Positions 40,018 to 48,566 of a stretch of 64,000 nt of DNA are shown piece after piece (within the stretch, counting starts at the first letter, position 1; each line of letters starts with the position of its first letter). The translations under genes and the position numbers were made by a program. The notes below the pieces were generated by a model. The model did not search any database. It saw only the letters and a program-made list of their open reading frames with translations, and was not told the origin of the DNA. The DNA is from Actinomycetota bacterium (GTDB lineage Bacteria > Actinomycetota > Thermoleophilia > Solirubrobacterales > 70-9): the NCBI GenBank assembly GCA_005885405.1, contig VAYN01000012.1:202555-266554 (forward strand). The letters run 5' to 3'.

Positions 40018-40800
40018 TCAGGCAGATGGAGCGGCGGACTCGGCCAGGGCGGTCATTGGCTCGACCTTGGCTGAGGCGAGGCCTCGGACGACGATGGTGT
40101 CGAGGGCGCTGTAGGCGCTGAGGGCCTCTTGGGCTGCTGCCGCGTCGGGGGCGGCGACACCGACGGTGCCCTCGGGCTCGCCGAGGCGGTCGAAGTGGTC
40201 GCGGTAGCCCTTGTGGAGGTCGCGGTAGAAGGACTCCTCCTTGGCGAGGCGCTCGGCGGCATCGGGGCCGACGGCGGTGCGGACGTAGCCGAAGACGGGC
40301 GGCGTCTCGCGGCCGGCGTCGGCGGCTCCCTGCTCGACCTTCTCGCGGGCACCGGCGGCGAAGCCGGGGGTCATCCAGTTGAAGAAGACGCCGTCGTAGG
40401 AGCTGCCGGCCAGCGCGCACATCTTCGGGCCCATCGCGGCGAGGACGAGTTTCACTCCCGTCAGGAGCTCGCGCAGCCGCGGCTCGGCCTCGCGCATCGC
40501 CGTCAGCGGCTTCTTGTTGAAGCCGGCGCCGACGCCGAGCCAGAGCTTCGAACGGTCGATCCCGAACTCCTCGATGTCGGCGGCGATCTGCTCGGGCGGG
40601 GTGCGGTCGAGGGCGATTACGGCGACGCCGAGCTCGAGCGCGGGCGCGGCGGCGGCGAACTCGGCCAGCGTCGCCAGGCCTTTGGCGCCTGGGTGGTCGT
40701 TCGACCACATCGAGTCGTAGCCCAGCTCGGCGCAGCGGCTGGCCAGCGGCCGCGCCACCTCCGGGTCCAGCCCCGCTGCTACTCCGAAGCCGCGACTCAT
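40018..40800 (-). CDS. F420-type LLM-class oxidoreductase
   Basis: About 260 residues from ATG 40800 (an in-frame start at 40824 exists). Luciferase-like TIM barrel: GVAAGLDPEVARPLASRCAELGYDSMWSNDH, LELGVAVIALDRTPPEQIA, LWLGVGAGF and VRTAVGPDA are typical of F420-dependent members. It probably uses reduced F420 or flavin to reduce or oxidise a small substrate, which is unknown. ATG overlaps the stop of the upstream RNA methyltransferase (ATGA), so the two are translationally coupled. Confidence 0.85.
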   Translation of the reverse strand: MSRGFGVAAGLDPEVARPLASRCAELGYDSMWSNDHPGAKGLATLAEFAAAAPALELGVAVIALDRTPPEQIAADIEEFGIDRSKLWLGVGAGFNKKPLTAMREAEPRLRELLTGVKLVLAAMGPKMCALAGSSYDGVFFNWMTPGFAAGAREKVEQGAADAGRETPPVFGYVRTAVGPDAAERLAKEESFYRDLHKGYRDHFDRLGEPEGTVGVAAPDAAAAQEALSAYSALDTIVVRGLASAKVEPMTALAESAAPSA

Positions 40801-42110
40801 GCTTTCTCGAAGAGGGCCACGCACTCGATGTGCGGGGTCTGGGGAAACATGTCGACCGGCCTCACGCGGGCGAGCTTATAGCCGGCCTCCGCGAGCTGGG
40901 CAGCGTTGGGCGCGAGCGTGGTCGGGTTGCAGGAGACATAGACGATCTTCTTCGCCTCGCACTCGATCACCCGGCGGACGATTTTCTGCGAGAGCCCGGC
41001 CCGCGGTGGGTCGACGACGACCACGTCGGGCTTACCCGCCTTCTCCAGCAGCGGCCGCACGCCGGTGCGCGCGTTGGCCGCCATGAAGTGGGCGTTCTCG
41101 ACCTTGTTACGGCGGGCATTGCGCTCGGCGTCGGTGATCGCCTCCTCGACGATCTCCAGGCCCCAGACCTCGCCGGCCTGCGGCGCCATCGTTAGCCCGA
41201 TCGTGCCGATCCCGCAGAAGAGGTCGAAGACGCGCTCTCTGCCGCTGAGGCCGGCGAACTCGGCCGCGACCGCGTAGAGGCGCTCGGCCATCTCGGTGTT
41301 GGTCTGGAAGAAGGCGCCGTGAGACATCTCCAGCTTGAGGCCACAGAGCTCCTCCCGCAGACGTTCCTCGCCGAGCACTCCGGTCGGGCCCTCGCTGCCG
41401 CCGGCGTCGCCCTCGACGATCGTGTGGAGGTCGACCGGCGGTCGCGGGAAACGAGATTTGACGGTGACGAGGCGGGTCTGGATCTGGCCGGTGCGCCGGC
41501 CTTCGCGGACGGCGAGGTTGCGGAGGACGCCGCGGCGGGCGCGGGCGTCGTAGGCGGGGATCGACTCGACCCGGGCCCAGTCGCGGACTGCGTTGCGGGC
41601 CTCGTTGCCGGCCTCGCTCGCGAGGTGGCAGTCCTCGACCCCGACGATTAGGTCCCAGCGGCCGCGGGCGTGGAAGCCGAGCGTCGGCTCCCCCTCGGTG
41701 TCTTCGCCGAAGGAGTATTCGAGCTTGTTGCGGTACCGCCACTGCTCGATTGCCGGGACGATCTCCTCGAGCTCAAAGCCCTCGAGGCCACCGATGCGGT
41801 CGAGTGCTTCGGCGACCTGTTCCTGCTTATGGGCGAGCTGGCGCTCGTAAGGAAGTCCCTGCCAGGGAGCGCCGGGGCAGGGCTCGCCGCCGTGGACGCA
41901 AGTGTCCGGCAGGCGATCGGCGGAGGCGCGGACCACCTCGACGGTCCGCGCCTCAGCGAAGCGCTTCTTGGGCTTCGTCACCTCGGCGCGGACCAGGTCC
42001 CCTGGCAGCGCCCCGGCGACGAAGACGACGAACCCCTCGGTGCGCGCGACCCCACGCCCGCCGAAGGCGAGCGAGTCGATCTCGAGCTCGAGCTGTTCCC
42101 CCTTCTTTAT
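40797..42110 (-). CDS. RNA (uracil-5-)-methyltransferase, TrmA/RlmCD family, with TRAM domain and unclear start
   Basis: The methyltransferase domain shows GAFFQTNTEMAERLY, the SAM motif DLFCGIGTIGL, VVDPPRAGL and the catalytic Cys in VYVSCNPTTLAPNA. The N-terminal TRAM RNA-binding domain (IDSLAFGGRGVARTEGFV, GALPGDLVRAEV) lies upstream of the first standard start in frame (GTG 41981) and is clearly coding. The only position matching the family start and operon geometry is ATA 42110-42108, which overlaps the preceding stop as ATAA. Either a rare ATA start or a sequence error. The iron-sulfur Cys set is reduced (CVHGGEPCPG). Likely forms m5U in 23S rRNA. Confidence 0.85.
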   Translation of the reverse strand: MKKGEQLELEIDSLAFGGRGVARTEGFVVFVAGALPGDLVRAEVTKPKKRFAEARTVEVVRASADRLPDTCVHGGEPCPGAPWQGLPYERQLAHKQEQVAEALDRIGGLEGFELEEIVPAIEQWRYRNKLEYSFGEDTEGEPTLGFHARGRWDLIVGVEDCHLASEAGNEARNAVRDWARVESIPAYDARARRGVLRNLAVREGRRTGQIQTRLVTVKSRFPRPPVDLHTIVEGDAGGSEGPTGVLGEERLREELCGLKLEMSHGAFFQTNTEMAERLYAVAAEFAGLSGRERVFDLFCGIGTIGLTMAPQAGEVWGLEIVEEAITDAERNARRNKVENAHFMAANARTGVRPLLEKAGKPDVVVVDPPRAGLSQKIVRRVIECEAKKIVYVSCNPTTLAPNAAQLAEAGYKLARVRPVDMFPQTPHIECVALFEKA

Positions 42111-42580
42111 GGCAGTGCTTTGCGCGCCTGGTTGACCAGCCGCTCGAGTTCTTTGATCAGCGAGTCACGCTGTTTCTTGCCTTTTTTGACGAGTTCGCCG
42201 AGGAGTTTCTCGGCGTCCGAGCGCGTCATCCGGCCGCGTTTGACGGCGTCGTCGACGACGTCCTGGATGCGGTCGCGGCTCAAGGTCACGCTCTGCTCGA
42301 GGCTCTCGCGGAACTGGGCGACGCTCTTGTCTAGGCCGCTCGTCGCTTTGCTTGAAGCTTTTTTGGTGCCGGAGCTTTTGCGGCGGCTTTTCGAGCTCGA
42401 TTTCGCTTTCGATTTCGAGGCAGCTTTCCGCGTCGCTTTTTTGGCTTTGGTTGCTTTGCCTTTGGCTTTCGATTTCGTCGCTTTTGCGCTTTTGGTCGCT
42501 TTCGACGTTTTCGATTTCGCGGTGGCTTTGGTTTTGTTGCTTGCCCGGGTAGCTTTGCCGGTCGCTTTTTTATCCGCCAT
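42107..42580 (-). CDS. Histone H1-like Lys/Ala-rich protein with C-terminal helical domain
   Basis: 157 residues. Residues 1-85 are an almost pure Lys/Ala/Ser/Thr tail (KATGKATRASNKTKATAK and similar), as in bacterial histone H1-like DNA-binding proteins. Residues ~86-157 form a regular helical domain (LDKSVAQFRESLEQS, RIQDVVDDAVKRGRMTRSDA, LIKELERLVNQARKAL) resembling phasin/PhaF-like oligomerisation helices. Probably a nucleoid or granule-associated protein. The stop overlaps the start region of the RNA methyltransferase. Confidence 0.8.
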   Translation of the reverse strand: MADKKATGKATRASNKTKATAKSKTSKATKSAKATKSKAKGKATKAKKATRKAASKSKAKSSSKSRRKSSGTKKASSKATSGLDKSVAQFRESLEQSVTLSRDRIQDVVDDAVKRGRMTRSDAEKLLGELVKKGKKQRDSLIKELERLVNQARKALP

Positions 42581-42632
42581 CTAGGTGTTGCCTCCGTGTG
42601 TCGATTGGCCCGACTGGTGGATCTCGACTATC

Positions 42633-43472
42633 TCAGTTCTGCAGGGCGTCAAGCGAAGTCGCACGGAAACGTGCCTGAACCGGGGCATGGTCGGAGAGCC
42701 GCAGCGCCCGTCTCTCGACCTGCAGCTCGCGGCGCTCGGGTGGCCAGCGTTCCGGCGGCTCGACCACCTCGAGGTCGCGGCAGAGGATGTGGTCGATCGC
42801 GTCGGGGGCGGTAACGGGGGCGAGGCCGAACTCGTCGCGCAGCTGCTCGAAGACGCGCGGGTTCTTTCCCGGCCGCAGGTTGAGATCGCCGCCGAAGATC
42901 AGCGGTCCGCCCGCCGCCCACGTGAGCGCCGCCCGCGCCGCTTTGACGACGTCCTCGGCGGCCAGCTTCGGCCAGTCGTTGGTCGCGTGCAGGTTGGCGA
43001 TGCAGATGCCCGAGGCGGTGCGGACGAAGCCCATCGCCCGCCGCTCCGGCTCGCCTTCGTGAATCGCCATCTCGCGCCGCTCGGCGATCCCGCCCAGCTT
43101 GCCCGGCACGCGGATGAGGATCAGGTTGGAGCCGCCCTCGCCGCTCGCCATCAGGTCCGGGTTCTGCCGCGCCAGCAGCGCCCGCAGCCCCCCGAGGGCG
43201 TTCCGCGAGGTCAGCGTCCGGTGCCACTCGGCGCCGCAGGCGCGGGCCAGCGGCTCGGCGAAGCGGGGCGGGCACTCCTGCAGCATCGCCACGTCCCACT
43301 CCCAGCCCGAGAGCATCGTCGCGAACTCCTCGGTGAGGTCGCGGTTGACCTGGACGTGGGTGGGGTTTCGCTCCTCGAGCCGCAGCAGCCGCGAACGCCA
43401 GGTGCGCAGTTTCGGGTCGGGCGGGAAGTCGCGCCCGTGGAAGAGGTTCCAGCTCAGTGCGGTGATCTCCAC
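42633..43472 (-). CDS. Endonuclease/exonuclease/phosphatase-family protein, cytoplasmic
   Basis: 279 residues from GTG 43472; the longer open frame upstream is antisense to argF and not coding. EEP superfamily signatures: ITALSWNLFHGRD, DVAMLQECPPRF, VRTASGICIANLHAT, GPLIFGGDLNLRPG, DAIDHILCR and LSDHAPVQARF. No signal peptide, unlike the EEP protein at 31567. Probable DNA/RNA phosphodiesterase; substrate unknown. Confidence 0.85.
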   Translation of the reverse strand: MEITALSWNLFHGRDFPPDPKLRTWRSRLLRLEERNPTHVQVNRDLTEEFATMLSGWEWDVAMLQECPPRFAEPLARACGAEWHRTLTSRNALGGLRALLARQNPDLMASGEGGSNLILIRVPGKLGGIAERREMAIHEGEPERRAMGFVRTASGICIANLHATNDWPKLAAEDVVKAARAALTWAAGGPLIFGGDLNLRPGKNPRVFEQLRDEFGLAPVTAPDAIDHILCRDLEVVEPPERWPPERRELQVERRALRLSDHAPVQARFRATSLDALQN

Positions 43473-43523
43473 GGCCGTAGTATCCGCAAGCTTGATGATC
43501 GCGAAGCGAAGCGGAGCGCACCC

Positions 43524-44408
43524 TTGACGAATTTCATCACCGGCGAAGAGCTCGGCGCCTTCGAGCTCGGCAAGCTGCTCGACCGCGCGGCCGAGTTGAA
43601 AGCCGGCCGCCGCGACGGCGTCGGCCGCGACTCCCTGGCCGGCCGCAGCATCGCCCTCGTCTTCGAGAAGCCCTCGACGCGGACGCGGATCAGCTTCGAC
43701 GTCGGCGTCGCCGAGCTCGGCGGCCACGGGGTGATGCTGCGCGGCGACGAACTGCAGCTGGCGCGCGGCGAGTCCACCCCCGACACCGCTCGCGTCCTCT
43801 CCCGCTATGTCGACGCGATCGTTGTCCGCTCCGGCTCGCATGAGACCGTGGCGGCGCTGGCCGAGGCGGCCGAGGTGCCGGTCGTCAACGGGCTGACGCC
43901 GCTGCATCACCCCTGCCAGGTGCTTGCTGATCTGCTGACGCTGCGCGAGCGCTTCGGCGACCTGCAGGGCCTCCGCCTCGCTTACGTCGGCGACGGCAAC
44001 AACGTCGCCCGCTCGCTGGCGATCCTCGGCGAGCTGGCCGGGGTCGAAGTCGTCATCGCGGCACCCGCCGGCTACCAGCTGGAAGAGAGCCACGGGGCAA
44101 AGCTGACCGATGACCCCCGCGCCGCCGCGGCCGATGCCGACGCTCTCTATACGGACGTCTGGGTCAGCATGGGCGACGAGGAGGAGGCGCAGCGCCGCCG
44201 CTCTGACCTCGCCCCGTTCCAGCTCGACGCCGACCTCCTCGCCGCCGCCAAGGACCGCGCGATCGTCCTCCACTGCCTGCCGGCCCACCCCGGCGAAGAG
44301 ATCAGCGCCGATGTCCTCTACGGCGGCCAGTCCGCCGTCTGGGACCAGGCCGAGAACCGTCTGCACGCGCAGAAGGCGCTGCTGGAGATGCTCCTCACCG
44401 ACGGGTGA
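43524..44408 (+). CDS. argF: Ornithine carbamoyltransferase ArgF
   Basis: 294 residues from TTG 43524. Joins carbamoyl phosphate and ornithine to give citrulline. Signatures: carbamoyl-phosphate loop FEKPSTRTRISF, HHPCQVLADLLTL, the SMGDEEEAQRR region for ornithine binding (Asp and SMG) and HCLPAHPGEEI with the catalytic Cys. No other arginine genes are visible here. The intergenic region to the EEP gene is 51 bases and divergent. Confidence 0.95.
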   Translation: MTNFITGEELGAFELGKLLDRAAELKAGRRDGVGRDSLAGRSIALVFEKPSTRTRISFDVGVAELGGHGVMLRGDELQLARGESTPDTARVLSRYVDAIVVRSGSHETVAALAEAAEVPVVNGLTPLHHPCQVLADLLTLRERFGDLQGLRLAYVGDGNNVARSLAILGELAGVEVVIAAPAGYQLEESHGAKLTDDPRAAAADADALYTDVWVSMGDEEEAQRRRSDLAPFQLDADLLAAAKDRAIVLHCLPAHPGEEISADVLYGGQSAVWDQAENRLHAQKALLEMLLTDG

Positions 44409-44418
44409 GCCCGGACTG

Positions 44419-45204
44419 ATGTACCCCGAGATCCACATCGGCCCGCTGACGCTGCAGACCTTCGGGTTGATGTTCGCGCTTGCCTTCCTCGCCGCCGGGG
44501 CGCTGATCTGGAAGCGCTTCGAAGAGATCGGCAAGCCGGTGGACTGGGCCTACGAGATGGGATTCGCGGCGCTGATCGGGGGCGTTATCGGCTCCCGCGT
44601 CTACTTCCTCGTCGACAACTACTCAGACGTCAAGGACGATCTCCTCGGCAACATCTTCAGTGGCTCCGGCCTGACTTGGTACGGCGGCGCGATCGGCGGC
44701 GCGATCGCCGTCTTCCTCTGGGCCTGGTACCGCGGCTTCCTCGGCATGGCGCTGCTCGACGTGGCGGCGCCGGCGCTGGCGCTCGGCTACGCGATCGGCC
44801 GCTGCGGCTGCCAGCTCTCTGGCGACGGCGACTACGGCAAGGCCTGGGACGGACCGTGGGCGATGTCATATCCGGACGGGACGGTGCCCACCGACCAGAC
44901 CGTCCACCCGACGCCGATCTACGAGACGCTGGCGATGGGGCTCGGCGCCTGGATCCTCTGGCAGCTGCGCGACCGGGTTCGGCCGGGGGTCCTCTTCGCG
45001 CTCTATCTCCTCTACGCGGGGGCGGAGCGCTTCCTCGTCGAGTTCCTGCGCCGCAACGACGACGCGCTCCTCGGCCTGACGCAGGCGCAGTTGGAGAGCG
45101 TCGTGATGATGGTCGGCGGAGCGATCTGGCTCGCTATCGTCCATCGCCGCTACGGAGGCATCGGTCGTCCGGCGGCGAATCAGGCGGTTGCCGCGCCGGC
45201 CTAG
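44419..45204 (+). CDS. lgt: Prolipoprotein diacylglyceryl transferase Lgt
   Basis: 261 residues, multi-pass membrane enzyme that adds diacylglycerol to lipobox Cys. Short periplasmic-type N-terminus MYPEIHIGPLTLQTFGLMFA, GGVIGSRVYFLVDNY, GLTWYGGAIGGA, and the family signature in its GRCGCQLSGDGDYG form, followed by HPTPIYE. It begins 10 bases after argF and is likely co-transcribed. Confidence 0.93.
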   Translation: MYPEIHIGPLTLQTFGLMFALAFLAAGALIWKRFEEIGKPVDWAYEMGFAALIGGVIGSRVYFLVDNYSDVKDDLLGNIFSGSGLTWYGGAIGGAIAVFLWAWYRGFLGMALLDVAAPALALGYAIGRCGCQLSGDGDYGKAWDGPWAMSYPDGTVPTDQTVHPTPIYETLAMGLGAWILWQLRDRVRPGVLFALYLLYAGAERFLVEFLRRNDDALLGLTQAQLESVVMMVGGAIWLAIVHRRYGGIGRPAANQAVAAPA

Positions 45205-45281
45205 ACGCGGCGCAGCCCGCGTTTCACTGCTATCTTGCGCAAAATCTTTGGAGCGGTCGATTTAGGGAGGATGTGGGGGTA

Positions 45282-46130
45282 ATGGCGGCAATTGACGTAC
45301 AAAGTGAGGGGCCCTCGGCGCGCACCGTGGGCGCGATCCTCGATGACGCGGCGGAGCGGATCGCCGCCGCCGGCGTCGAGGACGCCCGCAGCGACGCCGA
45401 AGTTCTGGTCGCCGACGCGCTCGGCGTCAAGCCGGGCGAGCTGACTGTGGAGAGCGCCGGCGAGGTCGGCGAGGAGGCCGCGGCGACGATCGAGCGCAAC
45501 GTCCAGCGCCGGGTCGAACGCGAGCCAATCGCCTACATCCTCGGCCGCGCTCCCTTCCGCAGCCTCGAGATCTACGTCGACGAGCGCGTGCTCTGGCCGC
45601 GCCGCGAGACCGAGCTCCTGGTCGAGGTCGGCACGCAGCTGCCCGAGGGCGCGCGCGTGCACGAGGTCGGAACGGGTTCCGGCGCGATCGCGCTGGCCCT
45701 GCTCTCCGAGCGGCCGGACCTGAAGGTGACCGCCTCGGACCTCTCGCCGGAAGCGGTCGAAGCCGCCCGCGAGAACGCCGAGCGCCTCGACCTCGACCTC
45801 GAGATCACCGTCGGCAAGGGCCTGCCGGAGTCGGTCGAAGCCGAAAACGTCGACCTCGTGATCGCCAACATGCCCTACGTCACCGACGAGACGATCTTCG
45901 ATCGCTCCCCCGAGATCCAGAAGGAGCCGCGGATGGCCGTCACCGGCGATTGCGGCGAGGACGGGCTCGGCGTGATCCGCAGCGTCATCGCCGAAACGCC
46001 GTCGGGCTGGAAGCTGGCGATGGAGCACGACACCCATCACGGGCCGGCGATGCGCGAGCTGCTGCGCGACGCGACTACCCTCCAGGACTATGAAGGGGAT
46101 GACCGGGTCACCGTCGGCTACGCGCCCTGA
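45282..46130 (+). CDS. prmC: PrmC/HemK-like N5-glutamine methyltransferase
   Basis: 282 residues. Methylates the GGQ glutamine of peptide release factors. N-terminal helical domain (DARSDAEVLVADALG), REPIAYILGRAPFRSLEIYVDERVLWPRRETELLVE, SAM motif VHEVGTGSGAIALALL. The substrate-binding NPPY motif reads NMPY (IANMPYV), a departure from the canonical sequence. It sits between lgt and lysS rather than next to a release factor gene; its end overlaps the lysS start. Confidence 0.85.
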   Translation: MAAIDVQSEGPSARTVGAILDDAAERIAAAGVEDARSDAEVLVADALGVKPGELTVESAGEVGEEAAATIERNVQRRVEREPIAYILGRAPFRSLEIYVDERVLWPRRETELLVEVGTQLPEGARVHEVGTGSGAIALALLSERPDLKVTASDLSPEAVEAARENAERLDLDLEITVGKGLPESVEAENVDLVIANMPYVTDETIFDRSPEIQKEPRMAVTGDCGEDGLGVIRSVIAETPSGWKLAMEHDTHHGPAMRELLRDATTLQDYEGDDRVTVGYAP

Positions 46131-47631
46131 GGGCGAGGGCACTCCCGGCGACCGCTCGGTCGCCGTCTCGACCGAGGAGCAGCGGCGGGCCAAGCTCGAG
46201 CGCCTGCGCGAGAGCGGCGTCGATCCCTACCCGCACTCCTTCGAAGACCGCGACCACGTCGAGGAGATCGAGGCCGCGCACGACCCGGCCGAGCTGGGGG
46301 AGGGGGAGCACGAGCAGTTCACCTACCGGGTGATGGGCCGGATCACCGGCAAGCGCGGCCACGGCAAGACCGCCTTCCTCGACGTTCGCGACATCACCGG
46401 CACGATCCAGGTCTACGCGCGGCGCGACGTGCTCGGCGAGGAGGCGTTTGCGCGGGTCGAGGAGCTCGACATCGGCGACCTGGTCGGGGTGGTCGGGCCG
46501 CTGCATGTGACCAAGCGTGGGCAGCTGGCGATCGGCGTCCGCGAGTGCTTCCTGCTGGCGAAGGCGCTGAAAGATCCGCCGGACCTCTTCCACGGCATTT
46601 CCGACCCGGACACGCGCTACCGCCAGCGCGAACTCGACCTGATGGCGAACGCGGACTCGCGGGAGATCTTCAAGAAGCGCAGCCGGCTGACCCTGGCGAT
46701 CCGCAACCACATGGCCGAGCGCGGTTGGGTCGAGCTGGAAACGCCGGTCCTGCAGCGGCTGACCGGCGGCGCCGCGGCGCGGCCGTTCGTCACCCACCAC
46801 AACGCGCTCGACCGCGACCTCTTCCTGCGCACGGCGACCGAGCTCTACCTGAAGCGGGCGATCGTCGGCGGCTTCGAGGACGTCTACGAGTTCGGCAAGT
46901 TCTTCCGCAACGAGGGGATGTCGCCCCAGCACAACCCCGAGTTCACGATGCTGGAGATGTTCGTCGGCGGGGCCGACTACGAAGGCGTGATGCGGTTCAT
47001 CGAGGTGCTGGTCGCGAGCGTCGTCGAGCAGGTGATGGGGACGACGGTGGTCGAGCGCGACGGGGTGGAGATCGACTTCGCCGCGCCCTGGCCGCGGGTG
47101 CGGCTGCGCGACGAGCTGCTGCGCGAGATCGGGCTCGACATCTACGAGGCGAGCCGGGACGAACTGGCCGAGGCGGCGGGCGACGCGGTCGGCCCCGACG
47201 ACGACTGGGCCGGCGTCGTCGACACCCTGCAGGGCAAGTTCGTCGAGCCGAAGCTGATCCAGCCGACCTACATCATCGACCTGCCGATCGACATCTGGCC
47301 GCTGGTCAAGGTCCACGAGGAGAGCGACCGCGTCTGCGAGGCCTTCGACGGCATCGTCGCCGGGATGGAGATCGTCGGTGGCGGGACTGACCTCAACGAC
47401 CCGATCGAGCAGCGGGTGCGCTTCATCAAGCAGCGGGAGCGCCAGGAGAAAGGGGCGGAGCCGGATCCGCACCCCAACGACGAAGAGTTCGTGCGGGCGC
47501 TCGAATACGGGATGCCGCCGGCGAGCGGCTGCGGGCTGGGGATCGACCGGCTGCTGATGATCATGACCGGGGCGAAGACGCTGCGGGACGTGATCATTTA
47601 TCCGGCGATGCGCGAGCTACCTGGCGAGTAG
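46090..47631 (+). CDS. lysS: Lysyl-tRNA synthetase, class II
   Basis: 513 residues at the longest; starts further in are possible since the first ~25 residues are low complexity and overlap prmC. OB-fold anticodon-binding domain (YRVMGRITGKRGHGKTAFLD), motif 1 region (MAERGWVELETPVLQ), motif 2 (FEDVYEFGKFFRNEGMSPQHNPEFTML; key residues FRNEG), motif 3 GCGLGIDRLLMIMTG near the C-terminus. Charges tRNA-Lys. Confidence 0.96.
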   Translation: MKGMTGSPSATRPEGEGTPGDRSVAVSTEEQRRAKLERLRESGVDPYPHSFEDRDHVEEIEAAHDPAELGEGEHEQFTYRVMGRITGKRGHGKTAFLDVRDITGTIQVYARRDVLGEEAFARVEELDIGDLVGVVGPLHVTKRGQLAIGVRECFLLAKALKDPPDLFHGISDPDTRYRQRELDLMANADSREIFKKRSRLTLAIRNHMAERGWVELETPVLQRLTGGAAARPFVTHHNALDRDLFLRTATELYLKRAIVGGFEDVYEFGKFFRNEGMSPQHNPEFTMLEMFVGGADYEGVMRFIEVLVASVVEQVMGTTVVERDGVEIDFAAPWPRVRLRDELLREIGLDIYEASRDELAEAAGDAVGPDDDWAGVVDTLQGKFVEPKLIQPTYIIDLPIDIWPLVKVHEESDRVCEAFDGIVAGMEIVGGGTDLNDPIEQRVRFIKQRERQEKGAEPDPHPNDEEFVRALEYGMPPASGCGLGIDRLLMIMTGAKTLRDVIIYPAMRELPGE

Positions 47632-47657
47632 CGCCGAGCGCGGGTAGCCTCCCTGGG

Positions 47658-48554
47658 GTGAGCGACGGACTGCAAGCCGGAGCGGTGGCGCCGGCCAACG
47701 AGGAGGCCGTGCGGGCCTGGGACACGGTCCTCTACGAACGCTGGAAGCAGAACCGCAAGGTCTTCGTCGGGGCCCTGACGGAGGTCACCGAGGACCTCTT
47801 TGATCGCTTCCCGCCGCCGCCGGGCGGTCGCTGCATCGACATCGGCTGCGGCTTCGGCGAGACGACGCAGCGGCTGGCCGAGCTGGTCGGCGCGGACGGC
47901 TTCGCCCTCGGGACGGACTCCTCGCCACGGTTTATCGAGGACGCGCGGCTTGAGGCGGCCGAGTCCGGGGTCGCGCCCGAGAACATTGGCTTCGAAGTCG
48001 CCGACGCGCAGACGGCCGAATGGGGGCCGGAGTACGACTACGCCTTCTCGCGGATGGGGACGCAGTTCTTCGCCGCGCCGGTGCCGGCGATGCGGGCGAT
48101 CCGCGGCGCGCTGAAGCCCGGCGGCGGCCTGCGGAAGATCTGCTGGCGGCGCAAGGGCGAGAGCCAGTTCTGGGCGGAGACCGAGGGGGTCGTCGAACGC
48201 TTCCTCACGCGCCCGGCGGAGTACGACGCCGACACCTGCGGGCCGGGCCCGTTCTCGCTCGGCAATCCGGAAACGCTGGAGGGGATCCTGACGGCGGCGG
48301 GCTTCGAGGAGATCGAGCTGCACAGCCGCGACTTCGACTACTTCATGGGCGGCGACATGGAGGAAGCGGTCGACTCGCTGCTGGCGATCGGGCCGGGGGC
48401 GGAGCTGATCCGCCTCAACGGCGAGCACGGCGAGAGCCGGCGCGAGGAGATCGCCGAGGCGCTCCGCGAGCACTACCGCCAGTGGCAGCAGCCCGACGGC
48501 TCGATCGTCGGGCGGGCGGCTGTGTGGATCGTCGGCGCGACGAACCCGGCCTGA
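47658..48554 (+). CDS. SAM-dependent class I methyltransferase
   Basis: 298 residues, GTG start. Motif I CIDIGCGFGETTQRLAELVG, acidic loop TDSSPRFIEDA, motif for the second strand ENIGFEVADAQTAEW, then YDYAFSRMGTQFFAAP, as in ubiquinone/menaquinone-type small-molecule methyltransferases. Substrate unknown. It lies 26 bases after lysS and may be co-transcribed with it. Confidence 0.85.
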   Translation: MSDGLQAGAVAPANEEAVRAWDTVLYERWKQNRKVFVGALTEVTEDLFDRFPPPPGGRCIDIGCGFGETTQRLAELVGADGFALGTDSSPRFIEDARLEAAESGVAPENIGFEVADAQTAEWGPEYDYAFSRMGTQFFAAPVPAMRAIRGALKPGGGLRKICWRRKGESQFWAETEGVVERFLTRPAEYDADTCGPGPFSLGNPETLEGILTAAGFEEIELHSRDFDYFMGGDMEEAVDSLLAIGPGAELIRLNGEHGESRREEIAEALREHYRQWQQPDGSIVGRAAVWIVGATNPA

Positions 48555-48566
48555 GGCTGGCGGCGC

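Noticed and set aside
43475-44534. Extension of the EEP gene frame to 44534
   Set aside because: The frame stays open by chance across argF on the other strand. EEP homology begins at GTG 43472.
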